Source: Verrucomicrobiaceae bacterium
Lineage (GTDB): Bacteria; Verrucomicrobiota; Verrucomicrobiia; Verrucomicrobiales; DEV007
DNA: 61,302 nt
Assembly (NCBI GenBank): GCA_009936795.1
Contig: JAACDM010000019.1
Span: 1 to 61,302 of the forward strand
Direction of reading: 5' to 3'
The position numbers and the translations under genes were made by a program. Shown here one piece after another: positions 8,781 to 19,487 of this stretch (position 1 is its first letter; every line of letters begins with the position of its first letter). The notes under the pieces were generated by a model. That model ran no database searches. It was not told the DNA's origin and saw nothing but the letters and a program-made list of their open reading frames with translations.

Positions 8781-10636
8781 ATTTCGGTCCGCTAGCGACG
8801 TTTGTCGTCTACCTTGTTGTCGTGGCCTTTCTCGCGTGGGCTTCTGGCCGACAACGCCGCACAGAGGGATTTGTTAGTGAATACTTCCTTGGAAATCGCT
8901 CGCTCGGGGTGTGGGCCCTTGCTTTGACATTTGCCGCGACCGCCGCTTCAGGGGGAACCTTTGTAGGCTTTCCTGCCTTGGTCTACTCTCATGGATGGGT
9001 CCTCGCTCTGTGGATTTCAGCCTATATGTTGGTGCCCATCGTTGGCATGGGGTTGCTCGGTAAAAGGCTCAATCAGGTCTCCCAGATCTCACGAGCCTTG
9101 ACGTTGCCAGAGGTCTTTACGAAACGGTTGAATAGCCCTGCTGCCGGCGGTGTGGCCACGTCACTCATCGTCTTCTTCATGTTCTGTTATCTTATCGCGC
9201 AATTCAAGGCCGGTAGTAAAATTCTCTCTACGTTGCTCTGGGATGTGCCAGCCTTTCAAAGTGCGGTGAGCTGGGTGCATGCGATGAAGGCACCGATTCC
9301 CTGGGTAGCTGGAGCTGAAGCGGACTACTTGTTGTGCCTTACGCTCTTCGCCGTGGTGGTTATTGCCTATGTCGTCTACGGCGGCTTTCGTGCTGTGGTC
9401 TGGACAGACGTCATGCAGGGTATAATCATGGTGTTAGGCGTGGCAATCATGCTCATCCTCGTGTTGCAGCAAACGGGAGGACTGACAAAGGCGAATGAGC
9501 GGCTTGCTACGATGACGCCGCCGAATCATGGGACAGCTGTTCTAGAACGAGACGGTGGTGATTCCATGTCTTTACCGAAAGGGACTTGGGTTTCAACGGA
9601 TACGGGGGGCCTTATTCTATTGGCCGAGCCCTGCCTGTTTGATGCTGATACCTCTGCAAGTCAGCCCGTGGGCATTTTAGAAATCACCACTCCGTGGGAG
9701 GGCGAACGCGAGCGCGTGCGAACGATTTCTGGTTACATGGCGACTCTGACTGACGTGCGACCTTACGCCCATGGAGCGAATCAGGCTGGAGTTTACCTTA
9801 CGGCACCTGGACCCGATGATGAATCTGATCTCGGGTATCTTACGCTAACGTTAGCTTTTAGCTTTTTTGTCTTCTGGGCCTTTGGCACGGCCGGTCAGCC
9901 GGGCAACATGGTGCGTCTCATGGCTTTTCGCGAAACCAAGACGCTACGCGCAGCCATCATCACGGTATCGCTCTATTTTTCCTTCATCTACTTTACGCTC
10001 GTGGTGATCTTCTGTTGTGGGCGCACCTTGCTCTCAGGGATGGAGGTCGATTTGGATCGCACCATGCCTGAGCTTGCCACCGTGCTGACTTCGGGTGCCG
10101 GCATGCCGTGGCTTGCCGGACTACTCCTGGCCGCACCGTTTGCCGCAGTGATGTCGAGTGTTGATAGCTTTCTGCTAGTAGCATCTTCATCGCTTGTGCG
10201 AGATATTTACCAGCGGTTTGTTCGGCCTGACGCCTCAGAGTTGCGATTGAAACGCCTAAGCTACATGGCCACTGCGTTGATTGGTGTGGCTGCCTTTCTC
10301 GCCTCTATGCGGCCACCGGACACCCTGCAGGATGTCATCGTCTTCGCCAGTGGCGGCGTGGGTGCGGCATTCTTGGTACCCATGTCCCTGGCGCTTTTCT
10401 GGAAGCGTGCCAATGGCGCTGGCATCATCGCCGGAATGCTGGGGGGGACGATTACCCATCTGGTCCTTCATGCATTGAGCCTTAAGCCTCTTGGTCTCAA
10501 CCCGTTTGTTTGGGATCAGTTAGGATCGATCTTGGCGCTCATAACAGTGACCTTGCTGACGAGAGCACCAGAGAGAGCAATCGTGGAGAGGTATTTCGGG
10601 AAACAAGCCGTTGCTGGATTCGACGAGAAGGGGTAG
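8777..10636 (+). CDS. Sodium:solute symporter family transporter
   Basis: This 619-residue polytopic membrane protein has about 13 hydrophobic segments in SSF order. Recognisable parts are an N-terminal ASGRQRRTEGFVSEYFLGNR segment, then GGFRAVVWTDVMQG and the conserved FWAFGTAGQPGNMVRLMAF region. These are typical of pantothenate- and solute-type SSF carriers that import a substrate with Na+. A long hydrophilic insertion (residues about 235-350) lies between two helices. I chose ATG 8777 because it overlaps the upstream TGA as ATGA and begins just before the first helix; an upstream in-frame ATG at 8726 would add out-of-family residues. The substrate is unknown. The gene is followed 10 nt later by the SLC13 carrier. 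Confidence 0.88.
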   Translation: MNFGPLATFVVYLVVVAFLAWASGRQRRTEGFVSEYFLGNRSLGVWALALTFAATAASGGTFVGFPALVYSHGWVLALWISAYMLVPIVGMGLLGKRLNQVSQISRALTLPEVFTKRLNSPAAGGVATSLIVFFMFCYLIAQFKAGSKILSTLLWDVPAFQSAVSWVHAMKAPIPWVAGAEADYLLCLTLFAVVVIAYVVYGGFRAVVWTDVMQGIIMVLGVAIMLILVLQQTGGLTKANERLATMTPPNHGTAVLERDGGDSMSLPKGTWVSTDTGGLILLAEPCLFDADTSASQPVGILEITTPWEGERERVRTISGYMATLTDVRPYAHGANQAGVYLTAPGPDDESDLGYLTLTLAFSFFVFWAFGTAGQPGNMVRLMAFRETKTLRAAIITVSLYFSFIYFTLVVIFCCGRTLLSGMEVDLDRTMPELATVLTSGAGMPWLAGLLLAAPFAAVMSSVDSFLLVASSSLVRDIYQRFVRPDASELRLKRLSYMATALIGVAAFLASMRPPDTLQDVIVFASGGVGAAFLVPMSLALFWKRANGAGIIAGMLGGTITHLVLHALSLKPLGLNPFVWDQLGSILALITVTLLTRAPERAIVERYFGKQAVAGFDEKG

Positions 10637-10646
10637 GCGCATAGAA

Positions 10647-12476
10647 ATGATTGATCAGACCCTCATCGTATACGCCCTGCTTTGCGTGGTCATCTTGGCA
10701 TTCTTTCGAGAATGGGCGCCACCTGATGTCGTTGCCTTAAGTGCGATGATGGTGTTGTGGTCGACTGGCGTTCTTTCGATGAGCGATGTTCTCGCTGTGT
10801 TTAGCAACCCGGCGCCCATCACGGTGGCTGCGATGTTTATTCTGAGCGCGGGGCTGGAACGCACGGGCTGTATCGATGTGATGGGAGACATGTTCTCAAA
10901 AGTCGCAGGCAATACAGAAGTACGGGTATTGATCGTGATGATGATCCTGGCGGCAGTGCTATCGGCCTTTGTCAACAACACGCCGATTGTCGTCGTCTTC
11001 CTTCCCATCGTCGTGTCCCTCTCGCGTCAGAGTGATTTGAAGGCATCGCGTTTACTTATCCCTCTGTCATTTGCCTCAATTCTTGGTGGAACGTGTACTC
11101 TCACCGGAACGTCGACCAACCTAATCATCGATGGTGCAGCCCAGGACGTCTTCGCTACCAATGGCGTCGCCTACAAGCCTTTCACCATGTTCGAGGTGTC
11201 CAAGCTTGGCCTGATCTACGCCGTGATCGGCTTCGTCTACATGCTCACGATCGGGCGGAAACTTTTGCCCACACGGGAATCGCTGCAAGGAGAGGTTTCT
11301 CAACAGAAGAAGCGACATTTCCTGACGCAAGTCATGGTCGAGGAGGAGTCTCCTCTTGTGGGCAAAACACTGGTTCAAACCTTGATGAAGGAGTTTCCTG
11401 AGGCCCGGATACTTGAGGTTCGGCGACGAGGTACGGTGATGATAACGCCTCTGGACGAGCTTGTGGTAGAATCACGTGACCGCATTCGGTTGACGGTGCA
11501 CGGAGCAAGCTTTGAAGATTTCAAGAAGACGGGCGGCCTGCAGTTTCCAGCGCAACGTCATTTGAAAGTGTCCACCCTGGATACTCAACAGCTCAGCCTG
11601 ATGGAGGGTGTCATCGGTCCACAGTCCTCGCTTGTTGGGAAGACCTTGCGTGAATTGAGGTTCAGGCAGCGATATGGCGTGCTTATCCTAGCAGTACACC
11701 GTAAGGGGGTCGATTTAAGGAAAGGCTTAGAAAGCGTGAGATTGAGAGTAGGGGACACTCTTCTCCTGGAGGGCACTGTTGATGGGATGAACCAACTTAA
11801 CGAGGCGCACGACTTTCTGATCATGGACCGCCCACCTCGGCGTGACGTGAAGCCCATCTCCAAACGCTGGATTGCGACTGGTATTGTCCTTGCGTTTATC
11901 ATTGGTGCTTCGATTGGCGGCGTACCTATATCAGGTCTTGCGTTGTTGGCGGCCGTGGCCATGTTAGCAACGAGGTGTCTCGAGCCAAAGGAAGCTTATG
12001 GTTCAGTCCAATGGACGATCATCTTCATGATCTTTGGCATGCTTGCCCTGGGCAAAGCCATGGAAACATCCGGAGGCGCGAAACAGATAGCGGATTTAGT
12101 CGAGAGTGGATTTGGGAATGCAAGTCCTATCATCATCTTGGCCGTGGTATATCTACTCAGTTCGACCATGACTGAGCTGATCAGTAACAACGCGGTGGCT
12201 GCGCTGATCACGCCCATTGTCATCGGTATCGCCGCAAATTTAGGAATGGATGCCCGGCCGTTTATCGTCGCTGTCATGTTTGGTTGTAGTGCGAGTTTTG
12301 CGACACCGATTGGGTATCAGACAAACACCTATGTTTATGGTGCAGGCGGCTACCGCTTTTCGGATTTCCCTAAGATAGGTGTACCGCTGAACCTTATCCT
12401 GTGGATTGCGGCCACGTTGTTTATCCCGCTGCTTTGGGATGCTGGGCTGAGCTATGCAGAATGGTGGGGGAAATAG
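10647..12476 (+). CDS. SLC13/DASS-family carrier with two TrkA-C (RCK_C) domains
   Basis: This 609-residue protein resembles bacterial divalent anion:Na+ symporters. Two membrane halves surround a cytoplasmic insert of about 200 residues with two TrkA-C-like modules, marked by ESPLVGKTL at about 225 and SSLVGKTLREL at about 330. The family motifs FVNNTPIVVVFLP and GGTCTLTGTSTNL are in the first half. ELISNNAVAALITP and ASFATPIGYQTN are in the second. Family members move dicarboxylates, sulfate or similar anions; the ligand cannot be read here. ATG 10647 is preferred to an upstream in-frame start at 10611, which lies inside the symporter gene. It ends with TAG, directly before the YcxB-like gene. 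Confidence 0.88.
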   Translation: MIDQTLIVYALLCVVILAFFREWAPPDVVALSAMMVLWSTGVLSMSDVLAVFSNPAPITVAAMFILSAGLERTGCIDVMGDMFSKVAGNTEVRVLIVMMILAAVLSAFVNNTPIVVVFLPIVVSLSRQSDLKASRLLIPLSFASILGGTCTLTGTSTNLIIDGAAQDVFATNGVAYKPFTMFEVSKLGLIYAVIGFVYMLTIGRKLLPTRESLQGEVSQQKKRHFLTQVMVEEESPLVGKTLVQTLMKEFPEARILEVRRRGTVMITPLDELVVESRDRIRLTVHGASFEDFKKTGGLQFPAQRHLKVSTLDTQQLSLMEGVIGPQSSLVGKTLRELRFRQRYGVLILAVHRKGVDLRKGLESVRLRVGDTLLLEGTVDGMNQLNEAHDFLIMDRPPRRDVKPISKRWIATGIVLAFIIGASIGGVPISGLALLAAVAMLATRCLEPKEAYGSVQWTIIFMIFGMLALGKAMETSGGAKQIADLVESGFGNASPIIILAVVYLLSSTMTELISNNAVAALITPIVIGIAANLGMDARPFIVAVMFGCSASFATPIGYQTNTYVYGAGGYRFSDFPKIGVPLNLILWIAATLFIPLLWDAGLSYAEWWGK

Positions 12477-12479
12477 GAT

Positions 12480-12977
12480 ATGACATTGAACTACACGCTC
12501 ACTCCCGAGGCCCTTCGGCGGGGAGCTGCCTTGTACTATAAACATCGGTTGGGGAAGTGGCATTATGTGCGCCTTGCTCTCAGCATTATGATGCTAGTGG
12601 CGGGTGGCTATGTGCTCACAGCCGAGTTTTCACGCTATCCCTTTTTGGGAGCAGCAATGATAGTGTTTGGACTCATGACTTGTCTCAGAAAACTGATCTT
12701 CTGCCGAAGAGTCGTACGTAGCTTCTACAAGACTCTTGATGAGCCGCCCGAGATTTCGGTAACCATGGACAAAGCGGGCATCGACATTCAGAGCAAACAA
12801 TCAAATGGGCGAACCGACTGGGCAGGGTTGGTCGATTATCGAGCGAATGAGTTTGGAATCCTGTTCTATCCTCAAGAGGGCATCTTCTACTGGATCCCTG
12901 CACATGCTGAGGTAGAGGGAGGGGATTGGGATAAGGTCTTGGAGTGTGCGCAGGCAAACGTCGACCGAAGAGTTTGA
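12480..12977 (+). CDS. YcxB-like membrane protein
   Basis: This is a 165-residue protein with two adjacent transmembrane segments (about residues 26-48 and 52-68) followed by a soluble domain of about 90 residues. The layout and the segment ISVTMDKAGIDIQSKQSNGRTDW resemble YcxB-family proteins, whose biochemical role is unknown. It starts 3 nt after the SLC13 stop and is probably the last gene of the operon that begins at 5283. Confidence 0.7.
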   Translation: MTLNYTLTPEALRRGAALYYKHRLGKWHYVRLALSIMMLVAGGYVLTAEFSRYPFLGAAMIVFGLMTCLRKLIFCRRVVRSFYKTLDEPPEISVTMDKAGIDIQSKQSNGRTDWAGLVDYRANEFGILFYPQEGIFYWIPAHAEVEGGDWDKVLECAQANVDRRV

Positions 12978-13096
12978 CCAATCGTGCGGATATGAAGACT
13001 CTGCCCCGCTTTACAAAGAGGAGTAGCTACCCGATGTTATATCTTTGTCACATTTAGTCTAGTCGGCAGAACAGCCCCACCCCCATCAGATTCCTC

Positions 13097-16000
13097 ATGA
13101 AATTTCCCTCTGCGGCTCTCGTGTCGTTGTGTCTCTCCCTCGCTCTTTTGACCATCCCGACTGCTCGATCAGAGCAAGTTGTCTTTAGTGAGATCATGTA
13201 TAATCCTCCCGGAGAAATGCCGGAGCTTGTTGAGGTACAAAACCTTACGTCAACGCCTTTTGACATCGCCCTATGGGAACTGGATGGCGGTGTGGACTAT
13301 CGATTTCCAGACTTTAGTGAGGCTCAGCCTACCGATAGCTTCCTAAGGGCTTTTGAACGGATCGTGCTTACCAATGTAGAACCCAAGGCGTTTCGAGAGG
13401 CTTATGGCATCCCTGAAGCCATTCGCGTATTTGGCCCATGGGAGGGAAGATTGAGCGACGACGGCGAACGGGTGACCCTGAAAGACAAGAATGGAGTAAA
13501 ACGGTGTTCCGTGCGGTATAACGATAGAGATACTTGGCCGGTGGCGGCCGACGGGGCAGGGCATACGCTAGTGTTGACCGATGATAGTTTGGCTATCGAT
13601 GACTATCGAGCATGGGGTGTCAGCCCAACTCCTGGCGGTACGCCTGGCAACCCTGAGCCAGCCCAACCGGAAGAGCCTTATCCCAATCCATCTGTTGATC
13701 TGACTGTGGGCATTCCGTTCATCGAGTACGGTGACAAATGGGATTTCCATGATGGAGATCGAGATCTCGGAACGTCTTGGAGAGATGCAGACTACATCTT
13801 TACGCACCCCGGTTGGACTCGCGAGAACGCAGCTGGCAACAATGGAGGGCTCTACGGGTTTGAGAATAGTGGGGTGCCAGAACCTGGCATGCGCACCGGT
13901 CTAAACGATGTCGACCAGTTAACCTATTATTTCCGTAAGGAGTTTGAATACACAGGAGACACCTCAGGTGCTTCGGTCACGATCGATCTTATCAATGACG
14001 ACGGAGCGGGTTTCTGGTTGAATGGTCAGTGGCTCGGAGGTGTGGCGACGACGCCGGGATCGGGTCACAATGATACAGCATCGCGTACTGTTAGCAATGC
14101 GGGAGAGGAACTCGCTGTCATCCGCTCGAATAGCCCACCTCTCGTGCAGGGCAAGAATGTGTTAGCTGCTACTCTCAAACAGACGAATACGACTAGTTCC
14201 GATGCTGTCTTTGGCGCAAGAATGAGCATCTCAACGCCTCTTGCGACAAGCGTTATCATCAATGAGGTTCTTCCAGCCGGTGCGGGTGAAGGCTTCGTCG
14301 AATTCTACAATCCGGGAAACAGTGATGTTGATCTTAGCGGGTGGTTTCTGACTGATGACCCTGGCAATCTCACTAGAGGGACTATTCCCGCCGGCGTGGT
14401 CGTTCCGGCGAAAGGCCTAGTAACTGTTGGTTTCTTGGAGTCCTTACTGCGTATCTCCGGAAATACGAGCGTGTTTCTAACGCAGTCTGACGGCACCACG
14501 GTAGTAAATGCCATCAGCACGCCGATGCCATTGGATGGACGCTCTTTAGGGCGCAAACCAGAGGGCAGCGGTTCTTGGTTTCTTTTCACCGGACCTACAC
14601 CTGGTAGCGGAAATGTTAGCTCGGGAGGCGGGGGCTCTGCCTTGGTTATCAATGAACTTCATATAAGCGACGAAGGGCTCATTGATTGGGTGGAGTTTCA
14701 CAATAGTTCACAAGCGAGCGCGTCGCTCGATGGACTCTTTTTGGCTAGCGCACGGGACTTTTCGGACAAGATTGCCTTGGGAGATGCGATCGTAGGTGGA
14801 GGTTTTGCGAGCGTGGAAACAAGCGTGGATGTTGGGGATGCAGACGGCAATGTGAGCCTCTTTGTGTTCGATGAATCGAATACAGTGATTCATGCAATCA
14901 CGGTTTCACTAGATTCAGATCGTCGCCATGTGGCTGCGTTTCCTGACGGTTCCAATAGATTTTTCGTGTCTGAAGTCGGCTCACGTAACGAGGCGAATGA
15001 GCCCGACCGCGAGACCGACATCGTCATCACAGAACTCATGGTCGAGCCACCTACTGGGCATCGCGATGGCGAATATGTCGAGCTGTATAACAAAGGCATA
15101 GAAACGGTCAATCTTTCATCGTGGAAGTTTGATCGTGGGATCAACTACACCTTTCCTTCGGGTACTACGCTAGAGGCGGGCGCTTATTTAGTCGTCGCAG
15201 CCAATAAGGCATTCACTTCGGAAGCCCATCCAGCGGCTCGTGTGCTTGGACCCTATTCAGGAAACTTCGCCAATGGAGGAGAGCGGGTGCGTTTGGTCGA
15301 TGCCTGGGGGAACTCGGCAGAAGAATTGCATTATCACGTCGGAGGAGACTGGCCAGCCCTCGCTGGAGGTCTGGGTAGCAGTTTGGAACTTCGTCACCCA
15401 GAAATGGACAACACCATGGGAAACGCCTGGATCGCTTCGGATGAGTCTAACAAGTCAACGTTCCAGCCTTTCAGAATCGAGGACCGTTACTTGCAGCTTC
15501 GTAGGGCTGGTACACCGCGCGACTACGAGGAATTGCACATGCATGCCGTTGGTGATGCTCACCTCGCGATCAGAAGTATGCGGCTCACCTCCAGCAACAA
15601 TAATACAAATTTCTTGCCAAACGAAGGACGGGAAGTGAGCACGAACGGTGATGCCGCGAATGGATGGCTTTGTCAGGGCACGCATTATGCAAGCAAGCGA
15701 GTCGGAAACGAGTTCCATCTCATTTCGGATGGTCACGGAGATGTGAAAGCCAATCGATGCGAGATCGATGTGGTACCTATTGCCCGAAACAATGACCTGA
15801 GTTTTCGGTTTCAAGCGCGTTGGATTTCGGGCAAGCCAACGCTCGTCGTGAATACTTGGGATCGCTCGTTTGGGGGCGTTATTCACTTGCCTATTCCGAA
15901 GAATCTCGGCACTCCAGGAGCCGCTAATTCGGGAGCGACTGAAATTCCTGCGCCCACGGTGACAGGACTTCGTCACAGCCCTGCTGTGCCAACTTCATCA

Positions 16001-19000
16001 GACGCTGTGATTATTACTGCGTGGGTAGACTCGGCGATGCCGTTGACTTCAGTAAGGGTTCGTCATCGCCTGGACAACACCGCAGGAGACAATGCCTGGG
16101 GAATGACGGTCATGGCAGACGGCGGGAGCAACGGTGATGAGATTGCCGGAGATGGCATCTACACGGCCACGCTCGCTCAGTATCAGGGAAACAACAGCGT
16201 CGTACAGTTTTATGTGGAGGCAACTTCTGGTGGTGGTGTTAGTCGACAGCCGACACGAGCTCCCAACCGACCAGCATTGTGGGTCGTGGACAACAGCTCC
16301 ATTCCGTCGGATCTCCGAAGCCAGCGATTCGTTATTTCTGAACGGTCTCTTAATGCCTTGGGCGGAGCGGGAGAAAGCGGCACGTTTGACTTCGCCTTCC
16401 CACGGCTCTCGAATCATTACTTCAATGCAACGTTCATTAGCAATGAACAGGACATCATCTACAACTGCGAGCTTCGTAAAAGCGGTAGTCCTTGGACTCG
16501 TTCTGGAGGGAGTAATCTCTCACGAGCAAAGTGGAAGACGCCAGGGGATCGTCGCTTCCGTGGCTATTCCAAGCGCGCGATCGATAATGATGCCGGAGGC
16601 GGACGGGCCTACCACAACCGCATCATTCGGTATTGGCTTTATCTTTTTGGGCATCCAGCCAATGAAAACGAGTTTGTTCGAGTCATTGTAAACGGTGGCA
16701 ATGCCGATCTTCGCGAGGATGTGGAGCCAAACGCAAATGACTTTCTCAAGCGAAATTGGGAAGACGGCCAGCTAGGCGAACTCTACAGAATCGATGACGA
16801 ATGGTGGTTTGAAGACGATTGGAGTCGCGACAACCGAAATGCGGATTGGTCTTACAAAGACACCGATGAGCCTGAGCGCTACCATGCAGAGTGGATCAAA
16901 CGATCACGAGAGACGGAATACGACTACTCCTCCTTCGTCAATTGGGTGAAGGCCGTCGGTGAGAACGATTTTACACGAGACGAGATTGAACGGATGGCGG
17001 ATATTGACATGATGGCCGCAAACGCGGTGGTGCGTGGCTGGTGTGATGATTGGGATACTCTCACACGCAATCGTGGAAAGAACGGCTATTTTCTCCGAAG
17101 ACAATCCGATGGGCGTTGGATGCTCATCCAATGGGACTCTGATCTCACCTTTGGGAATGCCAATGCGGAATTCATTGGGAACTTGTCAGGTGTACGGAAT
17201 TTCTTTAGAAAACCCTATGTAGAGCAGCGGGTGAATTACTACCTCGGTCAGATGATCGATAAGTACACGCACAATTCACCTCGGCTGGATGCGTGGTTCC
17301 AGATGGAAGAGGAAGCGTCAGGATCCTACTCTAGTAACCAGGGTACTTACACGAGTTGGAACTCACAGCGCCTTAGCAAGGCCAGATCGACGATCGGCAA
17401 CAGTGCGCTAAATGAAGATTTCAATGTCACTTCAGGCAATGGAAGCAGTGCAACGACATCCAACGATACTTTTGAACTCCGGGGTACGAGTCCTTACAAT
17501 GCCTTCAGCGTCCGAGTCGCGGAACATCCAGAAGCAGAATGGGAATTCACCGCAGAATCTGCGTGGAACCTAACAGGGATTGAACTTGCCGAAGGCGTGA
17601 ACAACCTTCGGGTCGAGGCTGTGGACGCCGACGGTAATGTGGTTGGAAAGGAAACTTTCCGCGTGACCAAAACAGGCAATGCTGCCCCTGTGATCGACAT
17701 CAATCCCAGGCCTAATTCCTACCATGTTGCCTTGCATGATTCTATTGAGATGGATTTGAGAGACTCCTACGATCCGGAGGGCAGCACTTTAACGTATGGC
17801 TGGGCGGTGATTCCTGAGTCTAACGTAGAGCTAACTCTTGCAGAGAATGATGCGGTCGCTAGCGCGACATTTGCCCGTCCGGGGCTGTATGAGTTCACGG
17901 TGACAGCCTCTGACGATTCTGCTGGAGCTGACAGTGAAATTAGAGAGGCCGCGGTCTATGCCTTGAACGGTTGGAGCCCGTTTAAAGAGCCTCTACTAGA
18001 AGGCCATTGGGCTCTACAGAATGTATTTGTTCGTGATGGTTCGGGTGCTGACACCTGGTATTCTTTAGAAGATCGGCCTGGCAAACTTACCATGATGGTG
18101 CAAGACGCGTTGAAGTCGTTTTCCCCAAACACGAGAGCGTATCCTGCTATTCTACGCCCTCTCCCAAAGTCCACGGATTGGGCTTTAGAGACCGATGTCA
18201 ATCTCGTTTCCGTCCAGACTGGAGATTTTATGGCTGGAGTCACCGTCGAGATGGTGGAGAACGGATCACTTGTGCGCTACGCCATGGTCATGGAGGACGG
18301 CAAGCGATTGGCCGCTCGCCGTAACAACGCGTCCCTCCAATCCCTGTCTTGGGGCGGGGGATCTGCCGCAGTACGCATTCGTCGCGCAGGCGATGAGCTT
18401 CGCTTTGACTATCAAGAGGGCGCTGGTCAGTGGAGCTTGTTGCACTCTCGGCCCGTTGCTAACGAGGTGTCTGCCAATCAAGGTGGACTCTTTGTATCGA
18501 CCGATAAGGTTGAGAGTGTCCGTGTGGAATTTGACTATGCGCTGCTCGTCGATCCTCTAGCAACCTCGCCAGCTCTGACCGATTTGCGTATTTCTGAAAT
18601 CATGTATCACCCCGCAGATAGAGTGGGTTCAGAATACATCGAACTACATAATCGTGGACCAGCTGTGATAAGCCTTGCTGGCGTCACCTTTGAAGCCACG
18701 AGGCCATTTGAGACCATGGTGCTCGGCGAAGAGGAATTGGCCCCAGGTGAGTATGCCGTCGTCGTTGCTGATATCGCTGCTTTTCAAGCTACCTATGGCA
18801 GCGAGATCCGAATCCTTGGCCAATGGACCGGAGGCGCCATTTCAAATGGAGGGGAACGCATTGTGTTGCGCGATCGGTTGGGAAATATCATTCACGACTT
18901 CACGTTCTCCGATAATGAACCCTGGCCGACTGCTGCAGATGGTGAAGGTCCCTCGCTCGAGATCATTGATGTCGGTGGAGACTACGAGGATGCTGCCAAC

Positions 19001-19432
19001 TGGTTCGTGAGAATGGGAGCCATAGGAACGCCCGGCGCTGCCCCGAATTCCGATCTGATTCCTGACATCGATACCGATGGTGATGGCCTCACCGATGTGG
19101 AAGAAGCAGTCTTGGGAACCTCGCCCACATTGGCCGACACCGATGGCGATGGCATGAGTGATGGAACAGAAGTCGCTGCGGGAACAGATCCCACCGACCG
19201 CACGTCCGTTCTTAAGATTCTCGGGATTATCCGTTCTCAAGATGGAGGCTTGATTACCACCAGCTGGTCTTCAGTTCCGGGAAAACGTTACACGCTTCAA
19301 GGCAACACTAGCCTCGAGGAGGGCAGCTGGATTGATGTTATCACCATCACCGCATCAGGCATGACCACTGAAAGAACGGAAACTGAGAGCAGTAATCGCC
19401 ATTTCTACCGTGTGCGGGTTCTAGCTGACTAG
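13097..19432 (+). CDS. Giant secreted lamin-tail/CotH-kinase surface protein
   Basis: This 2111-residue protein starts with a signal peptide. Lamin-tail-like domains occur at about residues 27-158, 382-498, 515-631, 642-778 and 1827-1968, recognised by repeated SEIMYNPP / INEVLP / YVELYNKG beginnings and GGERV endings. A beta-sandwich module at about 270-378 (DDGAGFWLNG) resembles the next gene's product. A CotH-like kinase domain spans about 1072-1412, with RGWCDDWDTLTRN and LIQWDSDLTFG, where the acidic residues are candidate catalytic or metal ligands. A PKD-like region is at about 1528-1622. Thrombospondin-3-like calcium repeats (DTDGDGLTD, DTDGDGMSD) are near 1989-2035. This architecture is typical of PVC extracellular proteins; adhesion or secreted-protein phosphorylation is inferred. 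Confidence 0.85.
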   Translation: MKFPSAALVSLCLSLALLTIPTARSEQVVFSEIMYNPPGEMPELVEVQNLTSTPFDIALWELDGGVDYRFPDFSEAQPTDSFLRAFERIVLTNVEPKAFREAYGIPEAIRVFGPWEGRLSDDGERVTLKDKNGVKRCSVRYNDRDTWPVAADGAGHTLVLTDDSLAIDDYRAWGVSPTPGGTPGNPEPAQPEEPYPNPSVDLTVGIPFIEYGDKWDFHDGDRDLGTSWRDADYIFTHPGWTRENAAGNNGGLYGFENSGVPEPGMRTGLNDVDQLTYYFRKEFEYTGDTSGASVTIDLINDDGAGFWLNGQWLGGVATTPGSGHNDTASRTVSNAGEELAVIRSNSPPLVQGKNVLAATLKQTNTTSSDAVFGARMSISTPLATSVIINEVLPAGAGEGFVEFYNPGNSDVDLSGWFLTDDPGNLTRGTIPAGVVVPAKGLVTVGFLESLLRISGNTSVFLTQSDGTTVVNAISTPMPLDGRSLGRKPEGSGSWFLFTGPTPGSGNVSSGGGGSALVINELHISDEGLIDWVEFHNSSQASASLDGLFLASARDFSDKIALGDAIVGGGFASVETSVDVGDADGNVSLFVFDESNTVIHAITVSLDSDRRHVAAFPDGSNRFFVSEVGSRNEANEPDRETDIVITELMVEPPTGHRDGEYVELYNKGIETVNLSSWKFDRGINYTFPSGTTLEAGAYLVVAANKAFTSEAHPAARVLGPYSGNFANGGERVRLVDAWGNSAEELHYHVGGDWPALAGGLGSSLELRHPEMDNTMGNAWIASDESNKSTFQPFRIEDRYLQLRRAGTPRDYEELHMHAVGDAHLAIRSMRLTSSNNNTNFLPNEGREVSTNGDAANGWLCQGTHYASKRVGNEFHLISDGHGDVKANRCEIDVVPIARNNDLSFRFQARWISGKPTLVVNTWDRSFGGVIHLPIPKNLGTPGAANSGATEIPAPTVTGLRHSPAVPTSSDAVIITAWVDSAMPLTSVRVRHRLDNTAGDNAWGMTVMADGGSNGDEIAGDGIYTATLAQYQGNNSVVQFYVEATSGGGVSRQPTRAPNRPALWVVDNSSIPSDLRSQRFVISERSLNALGGAGESGTFDFAFPRLSNHYFNATFISNEQDIIYNCELRKSGSPWTRSGGSNLSRAKWKTPGDRRFRGYSKRAIDNDAGGGRAYHNRIIRYWLYLFGHPANENEFVRVIVNGGNADLREDVEPNANDFLKRNWEDGQLGELYRIDDEWWFEDDWSRDNRNADWSYKDTDEPERYHAEWIKRSRETEYDYSSFVNWVKAVGENDFTRDEIERMADIDMMAANAVVRGWCDDWDTLTRNRGKNGYFLRRQSDGRWMLIQWDSDLTFGNANAEFIGNLSGVRNFFRKPYVEQRVNYYLGQMIDKYTHNSPRLDAWFQMEEEASGSYSSNQGTYTSWNSQRLSKARSTIGNSALNEDFNVTSGNGSSATTSNDTFELRGTSPYNAFSVRVAEHPEAEWEFTAESAWNLTGIELAEGVNNLRVEAVDADGNVVGKETFRVTKTGNAAPVIDINPRPNSYHVALHDSIEMDLRDSYDPEGSTLTYGWAVIPESNVELTLAENDAVASATFARPGLYEFTVTASDDSAGADSEIREAAVYALNGWSPFKEPLLEGHWALQNVFVRDGSGADTWYSLEDRPGKLTMMVQDALKSFSPNTRAYPAILRPLPKSTDWALETDVNLVSVQTGDFMAGVTVEMVENGSLVRYAMVMEDGKRLAARRNNASLQSLSWGGGSAAVRIRRAGDELRFDYQEGAGQWSLLHSRPVANEVSANQGGLFVSTDKVESVRVEFDYALLVDPLATSPALTDLRISEIMYHPADRVGSEYIELHNRGPAVISLAGVTFEATRPFETMVLGEEELAPGEYAVVVADIAAFQATYGSEIRILGQWTGGAISNGGERIVLRDRLGNIIHDFTFSDNEPWPTAADGEGPSLEIIDVGGDYEDAANWFVRMGAIGTPGAAPNSDLIPDIDTDGDGLTDVEEAVLGTSPTLADTDGDGMSDGTEVAAGTDPTDRTSVLKILGIIRSQDGGLITTSWSSVPGKRYTLQGNTSLEEGSWIDVITITASGMTTERTETESSNRHFYRVRVLAD

Positions 19433-19487
19433 GTTCTACTACCTAGCGGAAATTGACAACGCATCCGTGAGTCGATAGCTTATAAAT